40,959 nt of DNA from Lentisphaerae bacterium GWF2_49_21. Lineage in GTDB: Bacteria > Verrucomicrobiota > Lentisphaeria > Victivallales > GWF2-50-93. The notes beneath the pieces are model-generated. The model ran no database searches, was not told the DNA's origin, and saw only the letters and a list, made by a program, of their open reading frames with translations. The stretch lies in NCBI GenBank assembly GCA_001804805.1, contig MHBH01000033.1, forward strand, positions 126,882-167,840, read 5' to 3'. How positions within the stretch are numbered: position 1 is the stretch's first letter; the number at the start of each line of letters is the position of its first letter. Position numbers and translations under genes: made by a program. Positions 1 to 7,394 of this stretch are shown in pieces.

Positions 1-1
1 T

Positions 2-241
2 CTCGAGCCCACTGGCAACAATTTGTTTGTCGAATACAAGGATCAGCCCGGGGTGATCGGCAAGATAGCGAGCCATCTCGGCAAGAACAAGATCAACATC
101 ATCGATCTGCGTGCTCCTCAGAGCATAAGCGGAGACAAGGCGCTTGCCGTAATAAAGACCAATGTGCCTGTACCCGAGGAGATGGTGAGGGAGATCAAGG
201 AGCTTGTGAAGGCTGATTTGACCTTCAACTTCATCTACTGA
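2..241 (+). CDS. serA: D-3-phosphoglycerate dehydrogenase, C-terminal ACT domain (partial)
   Basis: This is the 3' end of a gene that enters from outside the window; the frame is open from base 2 to the TGA at 239-241. The last ~70 residues form an ACT-type regulatory domain (DQPGVIGKIASHLGKNKINI, then a second strand around ALAVIKTN). This is the arrangement at the C-terminus of phosphoglycerate dehydrogenase, the first enzyme of serine synthesis, where the ACT domain binds serine. The TTG at base 23 is not treated as a start because homology-like sequence (LEPTGNN) continues upstream of it. The catalytic part is not visible, so another ACT-ending enzyme cannot be excluded. The gene converges on the permease gene on the other strand. 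Confidence 0.72.
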   Translation, partial: LEPTGNNLFVEYKDQPGVIGKIASHLGKNKINIIDLRAPQSISGDKALAVIKTNVPVPEEMVREIKELVKADLTFNFIY

Positions 242-266
242 TAAATTTTCCGGACGGAAAATTTAT
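241..266. repeat. Perfect inverted repeat just after the serA stop
   Basis: ATAAATTTTCCG at 241-252 and CGGAAAATTTAT at 255-266 are exact reverse complements separated by two bases. The dyad starts at the stop codon and precedes the GC-rich terminator hairpin. With a 2-nt loop it is more likely a DNA palindrome or mRNA 3'-end structure than a classic terminator. Confidence 0.6.
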
Positions 267-272
267 GATTTA

Positions 273-309
273 AAAGAACGGCGCCAGTTAATGGCGCCGT
301 TCTTTTTTA
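273..309. terminator. Bidirectional intrinsic terminator between convergent genes
   Basis: AAAGAACGGCGCC (273-285) pairs perfectly with GGCGCCGTTCTTT (293-305) around a 7-nt loop, followed by a T run. The A-rich left flank provides a U tract on the other strand, so it can serve both serA and the convergent permease gene, whose stop codon lies inside the right edge. Confidence 0.85.
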
Positions 310-1401
310 TCTTCTGGCGATGATGAAGAGGAATATGGCTCCGCCAATCTGGTAGAAGATGTTTGGTATCCAGATGAGGAGCTGCGGATGCAGTGCAGGA
401 CGCGTATAGAGGGCCGCAAGTATCATGATGGAAATGAAATAGGCTCCGGCGAGAAGGACGCTCAGGAAAAGTCCGACGGATGTTTCGCGTCTCGACGTCC
501 TTATCGCGAGAGGCATTCCGAGGAGGAGGAACGCTATCGGCGATATGGCAAGCGCGATCCTCTGGTTCAGCTCCACTTCCAGCCGGGTCACGTCCATTCC
601 GCGTTTCTTGAAGAGCATTGTCCTGCTGAACAGCTCCTTGGTGGTCAGATACTGCGGCTTGTCGCCGACTTTTATTTCATTGAACTTGTGGCCGTAGTCA
701 ATTGTGAACTCCATCTCCTTGCCTGCGGTCCTCCTGGGGGACTTGTCGCTGCCTTCATATGCCTTGATGATTGTATTGGCAAGTATGATCTTCATCACCT
801 GCCTGCTCTCATCGACCTCTATTTTCCCGCTTGACGCAGTGATGTCCTGCTCCACCTGCTTGAGGTCCTTTGAAAGAATATAGACCTGTATGTTGGAGAT
901 CTCATCCTTCTCGTTCTTGTCGTCGATATAGATGTTATAGTGCTCATATTGGACGGGTTTGCCCGGCTCGAGGATGGCGGCCGGCCTCTTGATACCTGCC
1001 TGCTTGAGCAGATCCTTGGCCTTTCCCGAATAATATGGAGATACATCCATCTGGAGATAGACGCATACGCAGGTGAGAAGGAACGTCAGGATGATTATTG
1101 GCGATATGATCTGGAGTATGGATATGCCGCAGGCACGCATCGCGGTGATCTCATTGTTCGCCGACATCCTTCCGAAAACAAGCATGGTGGCTACAAGGAC
1201 GCTGAAGGGGATGGTCAGTGAAAGCGCAGTAGGTATTATATACAGCAGGAAGGAAAAGGCGGCATCCGCAGGTATGCCCTGGGTCAGCGCCTGGAAAATC
1301 TTGATCAGATGCGTCCCCAGCATTCCAAAAGTCATGACTACAACAGCCATGACACCGGTTAGGACGAAGTCCCTGGTCACATAGATATTTAATATTCTCA
1401 T
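307..1401 (-). CDS. LptF/LptG family LPS transport permease
   Basis: A 364-residue protein of the YjgP/YjgQ (LptF/LptG) family, the inner-membrane permease of the Lpt ABC transporter that extracts lipopolysaccharide and passes it across the periplasm. Visible architecture: three N-terminal membrane helices (about residues 11-35, 48-75, 93-118), with the conserved cytoplasmic stretch FGRMSANNEITAMRACG contacting the ATPase. A periplasmic beta-rich domain follows (about 125-265), then three C-terminal helices (about 280-360). Length and layout are normal for the family. I cannot tell LptF from LptG by eye, so no symbol is given. It lies 19 bp downstream of the small Gly/Gln-rich gene on the same strand and is probably co-transcribed with it. 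Confidence 0.88.
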   Translation of the reverse strand: MRILNIYVTRDFVLTGVMAVVVMTFGMLGTHLIKIFQALTQGIPADAAFSFLLYIIPTALSLTIPFSVLVATMLVFGRMSANNEITAMRACGISILQIISPIIILTFLLTCVCVYLQMDVSPYYSGKAKDLLKQAGIKRPAAILEPGKPVQYEHYNIYIDDKNEKDEISNIQVYILSKDLKQVEQDITASSGKIEVDESRQVMKIILANTIIKAYEGSDKSPRRTAGKEMEFTIDYGHKFNEIKVGDKPQYLTTKELFSRTMLFKKRGMDVTRLEVELNQRIALAISPIAFLLLGMPLAIRTSRRETSVGLFLSVLLAGAYFISIMILAALYTRPALHPQLLIWIPNIFYQIGGAIFLFIIARR

Positions 1402-1420
1402 TTAACCTTGCAATGGCTTT

Positions 1421-1861
1421 TCAAAAAGTCGGCTGAGGAAAATCTCCACCTTCATCCGAAGGTTTTGATTGCCTGCCGCCCTGGCCCATTCCGCCGCCTT
1501 GTCCGCCCTGACCCATTCCTCCACCCTGGCCTTGTCCCATGCCACCGCCTTGACCGCCCTGTCCCGGTCCGCCCAGATTAGGCATCATTCCATATTTCTG
1601 CTGGAATTCCTGCATCTTCTTCACGAATTCCTGATGCAACTTCTTAAGATCATTGAGATCCTTGATCATCTGCTTTGCATCTTCCTCGGTAAGCTCTTTT
1701 TTCTGCTGGCCTTGTCCCTGTCCCTGGCCTCCGCCCTGTCCCATGCCCCCACCTTGTCCAACCTTTCCGGATTTCGAGTCGGCGGCCTTTACCATCATGG
1801 AGATAGATACAGCAAACAGAAGAGCAATCGCCATCGACATTGCAACCAACAGCTTTTTCAT
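1421..1861 (-). CDS. Exported Gly/Gln-rich low-complexity protein
   Basis: A 146-residue protein with a clear signal peptide (MKKLLVAMSMAIALLFAVSI..., cleavage likely after VKA near residue 27). Two blocks of GQGGGMGQGG-type repeats (about 35-52 and 97-131) flank a charged helical segment (about 54-90, EEDAKQMIKDLNDLKKLHQE). I recognise no family. The helical core between flexible Gly/Gln linkers suggests a small periplasmic or surface protein that oligomerises or binds a partner. The start is supported by an AGGAG-type site a few bases upstream. It heads a two-gene unit with the Lpt permease, so an envelope role is a reasonable guess only. The repetitive DNA could vary in length between strains. 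Confidence 0.75.
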   Translation of the reverse strand: MKKLLVAMSMAIALLFAVSISMMVKAADSKSGKVGQGGGMGQGGGQGQGQGQQKKELTEEDAKQMIKDLNDLKKLHQEFVKKMQEFQQKYGMMPNLGGPGQGGQGGGMGQGQGGGMGQGGQGGGMGQGGRQSKPSDEGGDFPQPTF

Positions 1862-1974
1862 GTTGTTTCTCCTTATTTTAATTTATCAGTTACGAGTTAA
1901 GTATTATGCCTTTAATCTTAAGTCGAAAAACGTTTTTTTCAAACTGGCCATGGGAAAAATACGGCAAATGGATG

Positions 1975-2003
1975 TTGAGAAATCAGCGTTTAATGTGTAT
2001 TGT
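1975..2003 (+). promoter_or_regulatory. Candidate promoter for the 2039 gene
   Basis: TTGAGA (1975-1980) and TATTGT (1998-2003) are separated by 17 bp and lie 35 bp before the chosen start codon. The match to the sigma-70 type consensus is moderate. The region between the divergent genes (1862-2038) holds no gene. Confidence 0.4.
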
Positions 2004-2038
2004 CTGTGCTTGTCAACCACTGGGAAGGCCGATGCATA

Positions 2039-5000
2039 ATGAATATGAATAGAATTATTACACTTTTGTTTCTGATTTGTTTTCTTCATGTCATTCTTTC
2101 CGCTGAAGAATCTGCCGACTACAATGCCATAGCGAAATGCCAGCAGGCGCTGGTCACGCGGAAAGTCGCCAACGGCGAGTTTCCGGAGAGCATCCTTGAA
2201 AAGGCCCTCACGCTTCCTCCGGAGCAGTTTGTCAGCGAAGATGAGGAGAAGCTGGTCAAAAAGCTTTTCGACCAGCTTGGTGCGGACAAGTTCGAGGACC
2301 GCGAAGCCGCGACAAAGGAACTGATTGAAAAGCATAATGCATCGGGATATCTCAAGCTTCTTTTGAAACAGACCCGTGAACCCGAGTCTGCCGGCCGCGC
2401 GAAGAAGATAATAGACGCCTGGAAGGAGAAAAATCCTGATGATGAATTCCTGCTGAAGCTCAAGATGTGGATGAACTGCCCCGGCAGCATTACAAAGCTC
2501 AAGATGCATTCAGTTATTTATACGCCTGCGCAAAAACATAACAAGCATCAGCTCCTCTACGATGCAGTAAAGGGGATGAGCCTTGATGACTTTCCCTCGG
2601 ACGACAGGATAAACGCAATTATTTTCTGGATGAATTCCTGTCAGACTAAATCCCAGAGCCTCAACGTTTCATTCTTCCGCCAACTCAAGGATGAGGAGTG
2701 GCGGAACAAGGAACTTCTTGAAGCCGTGAGGAAGGCTCTTGAAGACGAGAACAGCAGTTTCAACGGACTTGAATTCGAAGATCTGCTCGTAAACATTCCT
2801 ATGGGCATTGATTTGAAGGACTGGCTGCCCATGCTGGTTTCTTCTACAACGCGTAAAGGCGCAATTGCAGCATTGCTTGTGAAGACTGGAAACAAGGAGG
2901 CCCTTCCTGACTTTATTGAGCTGCTGAACCAGGAATGGAGCAGTGCGACTGCTGAAAACGGAAAGATCCGCGGTGGCGGACACAGCCTGTACTACAGCCC
3001 GTTCTACCAGTTTGAGATTTTTAAAATTCCAGCCTACAGGAAGTTCGCGCCGGAGATCCTGAAGGGTATAAATGAGAAGTTCGCCGATGACCGCATAGCC
3101 TACCATGACGCGTACTTGAATGTCGTCAGATATTTTGCGGCCACCGATGCCGGGATTGAGATGCTTGAGAGTCTGAGCTCCCACAAGTCTCCGCAGACGG
3201 CCATCGGCGCCTGTCTCATGCTCTACGGTCAGAACGGGAAGGATGAGACTCTTGAGAAGCTGCTGGCCGCCCTGAATGCCGCATCGCCCCAGGATATCAT
3301 GAGCAACTACGCGGAACTCGCGGACCTGCTCCGCTCGCTGCGCGGAAAGATGCTCATCAGCCCTGAAAAGGCCGGTTTTTACGGGAAGCTGATCCGTTCG
3401 GCAGGAGAGGCGTTCATGAAGAATGTCCTTGATGCCGACAAGTATTCCGTACAGAAGGACGCGTTTGATTTCTTCATTGGCGAGCTGCTTCCGTTCGGCC
3501 TGGTGGCGCCGGAGAGGCGGAAAGTCATCGACATGCTCGCCGCCTGCACCAAGTTCGAGTGGTGGGGCTATCCTGAGTCGGCCGTGCGCTTCCTCGTGCA
3601 GGACGCAGCCGCCAAAGGGGATTCGGATAAGCTGCTGGAACAGCTCGCGGCCTCTGCCGGTGAATTGGGCGCCAAGCCCGGGGCACTGGTCCTCCTTGTG
3701 GATTTCGCAATGATTTCAGGACAGTATCGGAAACTCGAGCCGATGAAGGGGAAGTTGACCAAGCTCCTTGAGAAGACGGATGAAAAGGAAAAATTCCCTC
3801 CACAGGTGAAAAAAGCCTGCTGGATCCTGTTCCCCGAAGCGTTCATCTCGTCCCCGCAGCCGTTTGAGTGGGGACCCGACTATCTCCTCCTTAATGGTAA
3901 AGGCATCGCCTGCGACAGGCTCGCAGAGAAGCTTGACGGACAGGGCAAGGACTACAAGGCCCAGTTGTTCCGCCTCTCATATGGATTGGAGGACGCCGAC
4001 CTGTCAAAGATTAATGAAGTAAAGGAATATGATTTGTTCATAATATTGTCCGAGATGGCATGGAAAAATCCGCCTCCTGAAAAGGTAATGAGGGACAAGC
4101 TGCTTGATCTCTGCGAGAAGATGAAGGAGGCGGAATATGGCTGGCAGGTCAGGGAGTTCCTGAAGAACACGCCAGGACTGATCAGGAAATTTGGAATACG
4201 GATCGGCGAGATCAGGAGTGACAACCCCATGCTCATGCTCCTGGAGGCGGATATGGCGCTCCAGCGCGGGGACATCAAGGCTTACAGGGAATCAGTCCGT
4301 AAGGCCCGGGAGAGTCCCGAACTTATCCCTACCGATTACATGAGGAATGACATCCGCGCCCGCGAAACCGTGCTGGAACTTGCCGATGGCGTCATAAGCG
4401 ATGAACTGAAAAGGCGGATGGCCGCTGCAGGGGTCAGCGAGCCTGAGGGCGGTAGATATAGGCTCGTGAACATCCTGTATGAGAATGGATTTACTGAGAA
4501 GGCCCGCGAACTGCGCAAGATTGTGCCCAAGCCGGACGTGTATTACAAGTGGGAGCTTTCGGAATGCTGTCTGTCATGGGCCTGGAACGAGGCCATCGCC
4601 GGAAATTCCACGGAGGCGCTCTCGCTTGCGGAGACGGCGCTGATGAATGCACGGTCCAAGGAGATGAGCGACTATGCCCTCATGATGAGGCGCCTGCTCA
4701 AGGAGAATCCGGCAGAGCTTGGCGGTTTCCTGAAAGCGCTGGCAATTAGGAGGGATTCCTCGAAGAAGGCAGAATACGCCGATGCAGTTGCGAAGGTCGC
4801 GGAGAAGGCAGTTGACAAGGATCTGAAGGCGCTGTCGGCGTTCATGGCGGCGCGTCTGGCGCTAGCATCGGGGAAAAGGGAAGAGGATGTCCGGAAACTC
4901 TGGCAGTTAGGTGCCGAGGCTGTCGGACTTCACAGCGGATACTGCAGGGATGCCATGGATGCCGTGCCCGGCGAAAAGACGAAATTCACCGTCTCTTCAA

Positions 5001-5299
5001 GCTGGTACAGCCGTGACACTATGCCAAAGGAGATGACCCCGTTCACCAATTCCTTCGGACTGTGCTACAAGGCCGATGAGCCCTGCCTGACGGTGAAAAG
5101 CCTGATGCTCATCGGTCCGTACGGGATCGCCTCGGCAAGCGAGAAACTGCAATATTTCTGCGATGGCAGCGGATATTGGAGCTCCATAAGGGACCAGGGG
5201 AAGGCCTTTGTCCCAGGCGAATGGTCGGCTATTATTAAATATCAGGACGGCATTGAATATCACCAGCGGACGTTGCTGCCGTATACCGTAAAAAAATAA
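2039..5299 (+). CDS. Large exported alpha-helical repeat protein of unknown function
   Basis: About 1086 residues. The chosen start gives a signal peptide at the very N-terminus (MNMNRIITLLFLICFLHVILSA|EES); an in-frame ATG at 2000 would overlap the candidate promoter and add a non-signal extension. A GGAAGG-type ribosome site lies near 2023-2028. The mature protein is rich in amphipathic helices with TPR/HEAT-like spacing and only a few predicted strands near the C-terminus (last ~100 residues). I recognise no catalytic motif or named family. Its size and solenoid character suggest a periplasmic or surface scaffold. A GTACAGGC hairpin follows the stop codon, and the next gene also encodes an exported protein in the same direction. 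Confidence 0.8.
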   Translation: MNMNRIITLLFLICFLHVILSAEESADYNAIAKCQQALVTRKVANGEFPESILEKALTLPPEQFVSEDEEKLVKKLFDQLGADKFEDREAATKELIEKHNASGYLKLLLKQTREPESAGRAKKIIDAWKEKNPDDEFLLKLKMWMNCPGSITKLKMHSVIYTPAQKHNKHQLLYDAVKGMSLDDFPSDDRINAIIFWMNSCQTKSQSLNVSFFRQLKDEEWRNKELLEAVRKALEDENSSFNGLEFEDLLVNIPMGIDLKDWLPMLVSSTTRKGAIAALLVKTGNKEALPDFIELLNQEWSSATAENGKIRGGGHSLYYSPFYQFEIFKIPAYRKFAPEILKGINEKFADDRIAYHDAYLNVVRYFAATDAGIEMLESLSSHKSPQTAIGACLMLYGQNGKDETLEKLLAALNAASPQDIMSNYAELADLLRSLRGKMLISPEKAGFYGKLIRSAGEAFMKNVLDADKYSVQKDAFDFFIGELLPFGLVAPERRKVIDMLAACTKFEWWGYPESAVRFLVQDAAAKGDSDKLLEQLAASAGELGAKPGALVLLVDFAMISGQYRKLEPMKGKLTKLLEKTDEKEKFPPQVKKACWILFPEAFISSPQPFEWGPDYLLLNGKGIACDRLAEKLDGQGKDYKAQLFRLSYGLEDADLSKINEVKEYDLFIILSEMAWKNPPPEKVMRDKLLDLCEKMKEAEYGWQVREFLKNTPGLIRKFGIRIGEIRSDNPMLMLLEADMALQRGDIKAYRESVRKARESPELIPTDYMRNDIRARETVLELADGVISDELKRRMAAAGVSEPEGGRYRLVNILYENGFTEKARELRKIVPKPDVYYKWELSECCLSWAWNEAIAGNSTEALSLAETALMNARSKEMSDYALMMRRLLKENPAELGGFLKALAIRRDSSKKAEYADAVAKVAEKAVDKDLKALSAFMAARLALASGKREEDVRKLWQLGAEAVGLHSGYCRDAMDAVPGEKTKFTVSSSWYSRDTMPKEMTPFTNSFGLCYKADEPCLTVKSLMLIGPYGIASASEKLQYFCDGSGYWSSIRDQGKAFVPGEWSAIIKYQDGIEYHQRTLLPYTVKK

Positions 5300-5303
5300 A
5301 GTA

Positions 5304-5324
5304 GTACAGGCATCCCGCCTGTAC
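5304..5324. repeat. Short palindromic intergenic repeat
   Basis: GTACAGGC (5304-5311) and GCCTGTAC (5317-5324) form a perfect 8-bp stem with loop ATCCC directly after a stop codon. No T tract follows, so it resembles a REP-type palindrome more than an intrinsic terminator. Comparable palindromes sit at 11207-11262 and 23676-23695. Confidence 0.6.
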
Positions 5325-5395
5325 CACGTTCTTCTTCAGATCCCATTGAATTCCTCCTGTTATCAGCTATATTATCTGTTCTTTCTGGAGTAACA

Positions 5396-6946
5396 ATGAA
5401 ATATCTGATTGCTTCCGTAAATCTGGTCGTTCTGGCGGCTCCTCTTTTCTCAATGGAGCCTCCTCGCGTTTTGGACGTTTCAGAGCCGCCTCCGGCTGGA
5501 ATTTACATCCTTGATCTCCCGCAGGAGGATTTTGACAGGGCTATTCTTTCAAGCAGTCAATTCCCCGGAGCCGACGAGATCGTGAACGCATTGTTCGAAG
5601 CACCTGCAGAACAAGTTCAAGCAGGACAGCCGGTGGTCAAGGAAGAGCTTGCCGGTATTATGCCTCTTGCTCAGGCATTCGCCATGGCCGATGCCATTTC
5701 CCTGTATTCAGGACAGACCGTCTTTGCGAACGGGACCGCTGGATCATGCCGATATTATTCGATAGATGTCCCAGTTGGAACTTCGCGGCTTGTAGCCGGA
5801 CTTGCCGGTACAAGCATGGTGCTTGAAAACAATTGCGACATATTTGCGAAACTCGCAGTTTTTCCTACGGAATCTTCATATAACGCCAATGGACTAGAAA
5901 GCCTGAAGGGAGAAGTCCTGACTGTAAGCAATCCCGCTCCGGGAACTTGGTATCTCATGCTCCGAGGAACTTCGGACTACAGGGATGTTGCGCTGACCGC
6001 CACCTGCTACAGAAGCACCGACATAATCCTCACAAAAGTTCCGGCCAACGACCAGGAAGTCCCTTTCAAGGCGGAGTTCGAGGGAAGGGTGCTTGACTGG
6101 GAATCCAAGGGCGTGACCGGGATTACAGTCCGTATGCGGGATCCTATGACAGGGACAATCTCATCGATCAACGCGAGCACCGATGCCGACGGTTCTTTCA
6201 GCTGTTCGGTTCCGATAGACATGGAAGGGGAGTACACATTTGACTTTTTCTTCACAGGGATTCCTGATGCAGCCGGAGGCACCGCATGTCATACTGTTGC
6301 TACATTGAATGGAGCGCTCGATCCGAACGGTCCCTTTGATCTTTATGCATATCTGGATACAACTCCAGTCCCGCTTGATGCGGCAGATACCGCAGGCATG
6401 CAGGAGTTCCTCAGCATCCGCAACGGATGGGAGAGCGACAAGATAAATCCTGCATATGAGGAGATGTGGATAAGCAGGACAGCCGCTTCCATATCGGCCG
6501 ATGCGAAACTTTCGGGACAATTTGAGGAAGGGCTCTACCTGCTGCTTTACGGAGTCGAAGGCGCCGGCGCCGGAAACGGCATGAATGCCAGGCCTGTGCT
6601 GTCAACAACCCCTCTTGCGGTACATGTATCTCCGGAGAGGAAGAAGGCTGTCCTTGATAATCTGGCCTCCCTTGGCCTGCTTGGAGAATCTGCGAAATCC
6701 GCAGTAATGGCTGGTAATATCGGCATCATAGCGGTTGCCGCGCTGGAAAGCGGAACTGAATCATCCGACCGCGACATGGACATCGCCCTTTCAGCCGCAG
6801 ATCAGATGGATGTCCTTGCGAGCATCGCCGATGGCAGCGCCGGACATGTCGAGTCCAGGAAGGTCGGAAACGTCAACCTCAAGGTCTTAAGCATTCCTTT
6901 CGGCCCCCGCAAGCTCAACGTCATAGCCTCCGGATTTGTGAAGTAA
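5396..6946 (+). CDS. Exported protein with PPC-like and carboxypeptidase-regulatory-like domains
   Basis: 516 residues with an N-terminal signal sequence (MKYLIASVNLVVLAAPLFS). Residues about 101-205 look like a bacterial pre-peptidase C-terminal (PPC) beta-sandwich (SGQTVFANGTAGSCRYYSID ... GTWYLMLRGTSDY). Residues about 224-290 resemble a carboxypeptidase regulatory-like/Ig-like fold (FEGRVLDWESKGVTGITVR ... TDADGSFSC). The rest has no family I recognise, and no protease or hydrolase catalytic domain is visible, so a binding or structural surface role is more likely than an enzyme. The start has a TGGAG site 8-10 bases upstream. The gap to the previous gene (96 bp) contains only the palindrome at 5304. 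Confidence 0.75.
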   Translation: MKYLIASVNLVVLAAPLFSMEPPRVLDVSEPPPAGIYILDLPQEDFDRAILSSSQFPGADEIVNALFEAPAEQVQAGQPVVKEELAGIMPLAQAFAMADAISLYSGQTVFANGTAGSCRYYSIDVPVGTSRLVAGLAGTSMVLENNCDIFAKLAVFPTESSYNANGLESLKGEVLTVSNPAPGTWYLMLRGTSDYRDVALTATCYRSTDIILTKVPANDQEVPFKAEFEGRVLDWESKGVTGITVRMRDPMTGTISSINASTDADGSFSCSVPIDMEGEYTFDFFFTGIPDAAGGTACHTVATLNGALDPNGPFDLYAYLDTTPVPLDAADTAGMQEFLSIRNGWESDKINPAYEEMWISRTAASISADAKLSGQFEEGLYLLLYGVEGAGAGNGMNARPVLSTTPLAVHVSPERKKAVLDNLASLGLLGESAKSAVMAGNIGIIAVAALESGTESSDRDMDIALSAADQMDVLASIADGSAGHVESRKVGNVNLKVLSIPFGPRKLNVIASGFVK

Positions 6947-6953
6947 TTCCGTG

Positions 6954-7082
6954 TTACTTCGTGTCAACTGGAGCGTCTTTCTTCTCGTTCTTCGCAGGCT
7001 GTGAATCCTTCTGAACGTCAGGAACCTCGTCGTATTTCTTCAGCAGCTTTTCTATCTCGGCAATAATGTCCTTGGCCTGCTT
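6954..7082 (-). pseudogene. C-terminal remnant of an unidentified gene
   Basis: On the minus strand an open stretch of about 42 codons reads as a highly charged, helical C-terminal tail (QAKDIIAEIEKLLKKYDEVP, then a Lys/Asp/Pro-rich end ...DAPVDTK and TAA at 6954-6956). Immediately upstream in frame is a TGA at 7083-7085 and no start codon lies between, so it cannot be a whole gene as it stands. Its amino-acid character is that of a real protein end, which suggests a decayed or truncated gene. It is too short to name the family. Confidence 0.4.
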
Positions 7083-7127
7083 TCATGTTATAACCGTTTA
7101 CCGGGTAAGGGTAATTTGTTTGTAGTA

Positions 7128-7141
7128 GCGCATGCTTGCGC
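7128..7141. repeat. Small GC palindrome (REP-like)
   Basis: GCGCA (7128-7132), loop TGCT, TGCGC (7137-7141). It is an isolated GC-rich hairpin in an otherwise AT-leaning intergenic region between the gene remnant and the regulatory region of the 7395 gene. No function is assigned. Confidence 0.4.
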
Positions 7142-7189
7142 GTTCTTGGGCCTTTTAGGTTTTCGTGAGGCTTCAATGGATCTATATAT

Positions 7190-7206
7190 GTTCAGCAATG
7201 CTGAAC
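7190..7206. promoter_or_regulatory. Operator-like palindrome upstream of the GH-A gene
   Basis: GTTCAGCAATGCTGAAC is a perfect dyad with 8-bp arms and one central base, ending 30 bp before a consensus -35 box. A further half-site (AGCTGAAC) lies at 7272-7279, at the expected transcription start. The same half-site TGCTGAAC occurs in the promoter region at 16763-16779. Odd-length palindromes of this size fit an IclR-type dimer, and an IclR gene lies downstream at 11286; this link is inferred. Confidence 0.6.
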
Positions 7207-7236
7207 GATAAATCATTAAAATATGAGTGGAAATGC

Positions 7237-7265
7237 TTGACATGGGAATAAAGGCATATTATAAT
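7237..7265 (+). promoter_or_regulatory. Consensus promoter of the GH-A gene
   Basis: TTGACA (7237-7242) and TATAAT (7260-7265) are both perfect boxes with 17-bp spacing. An AT-rich stretch with TAAATCATT (7209-7217) lies 19 bp before the -35 box, as in the promoter at 16819. The predicted leader is about 120 nt. Confidence 0.85.
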
Positions 7266-7311
7266 CAGAATAGCTGAACACTATTATGGAGATCCGGATG
7301 AAGATAAGGTT

Positions 7312-7370
7312 TGACAGGATATATGAAATTCAAGAATATCATGAAAATCCTGTAATCCTGTCGATAAAAT
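7312..7370. repeat. Dispersed GACAGGAT/ATCCTGTC repeat, copy 1
   Basis: TGACAGGAT (7312-7320) and AAATCCTGTAATCCTGTC (7345-7362) form an interrupted inverted repeat in the leader before the 7395 gene. Related copies lie near 15148, 20997 and 22802, each just in front of a gene in the same direction. Confidence 0.6.
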
Positions 7371-7394
7371 CCTAAAGCTATAATAATTGGAGAT

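Noticed and set aside
2000-2038. ATG at 2000 as start of the 1086-residue protein
   Set aside because: It overlaps the candidate -10 box and would bury the signal peptide behind 13 residues; the ATG at 2039 gives a normal signal peptide and has a ribosome site.
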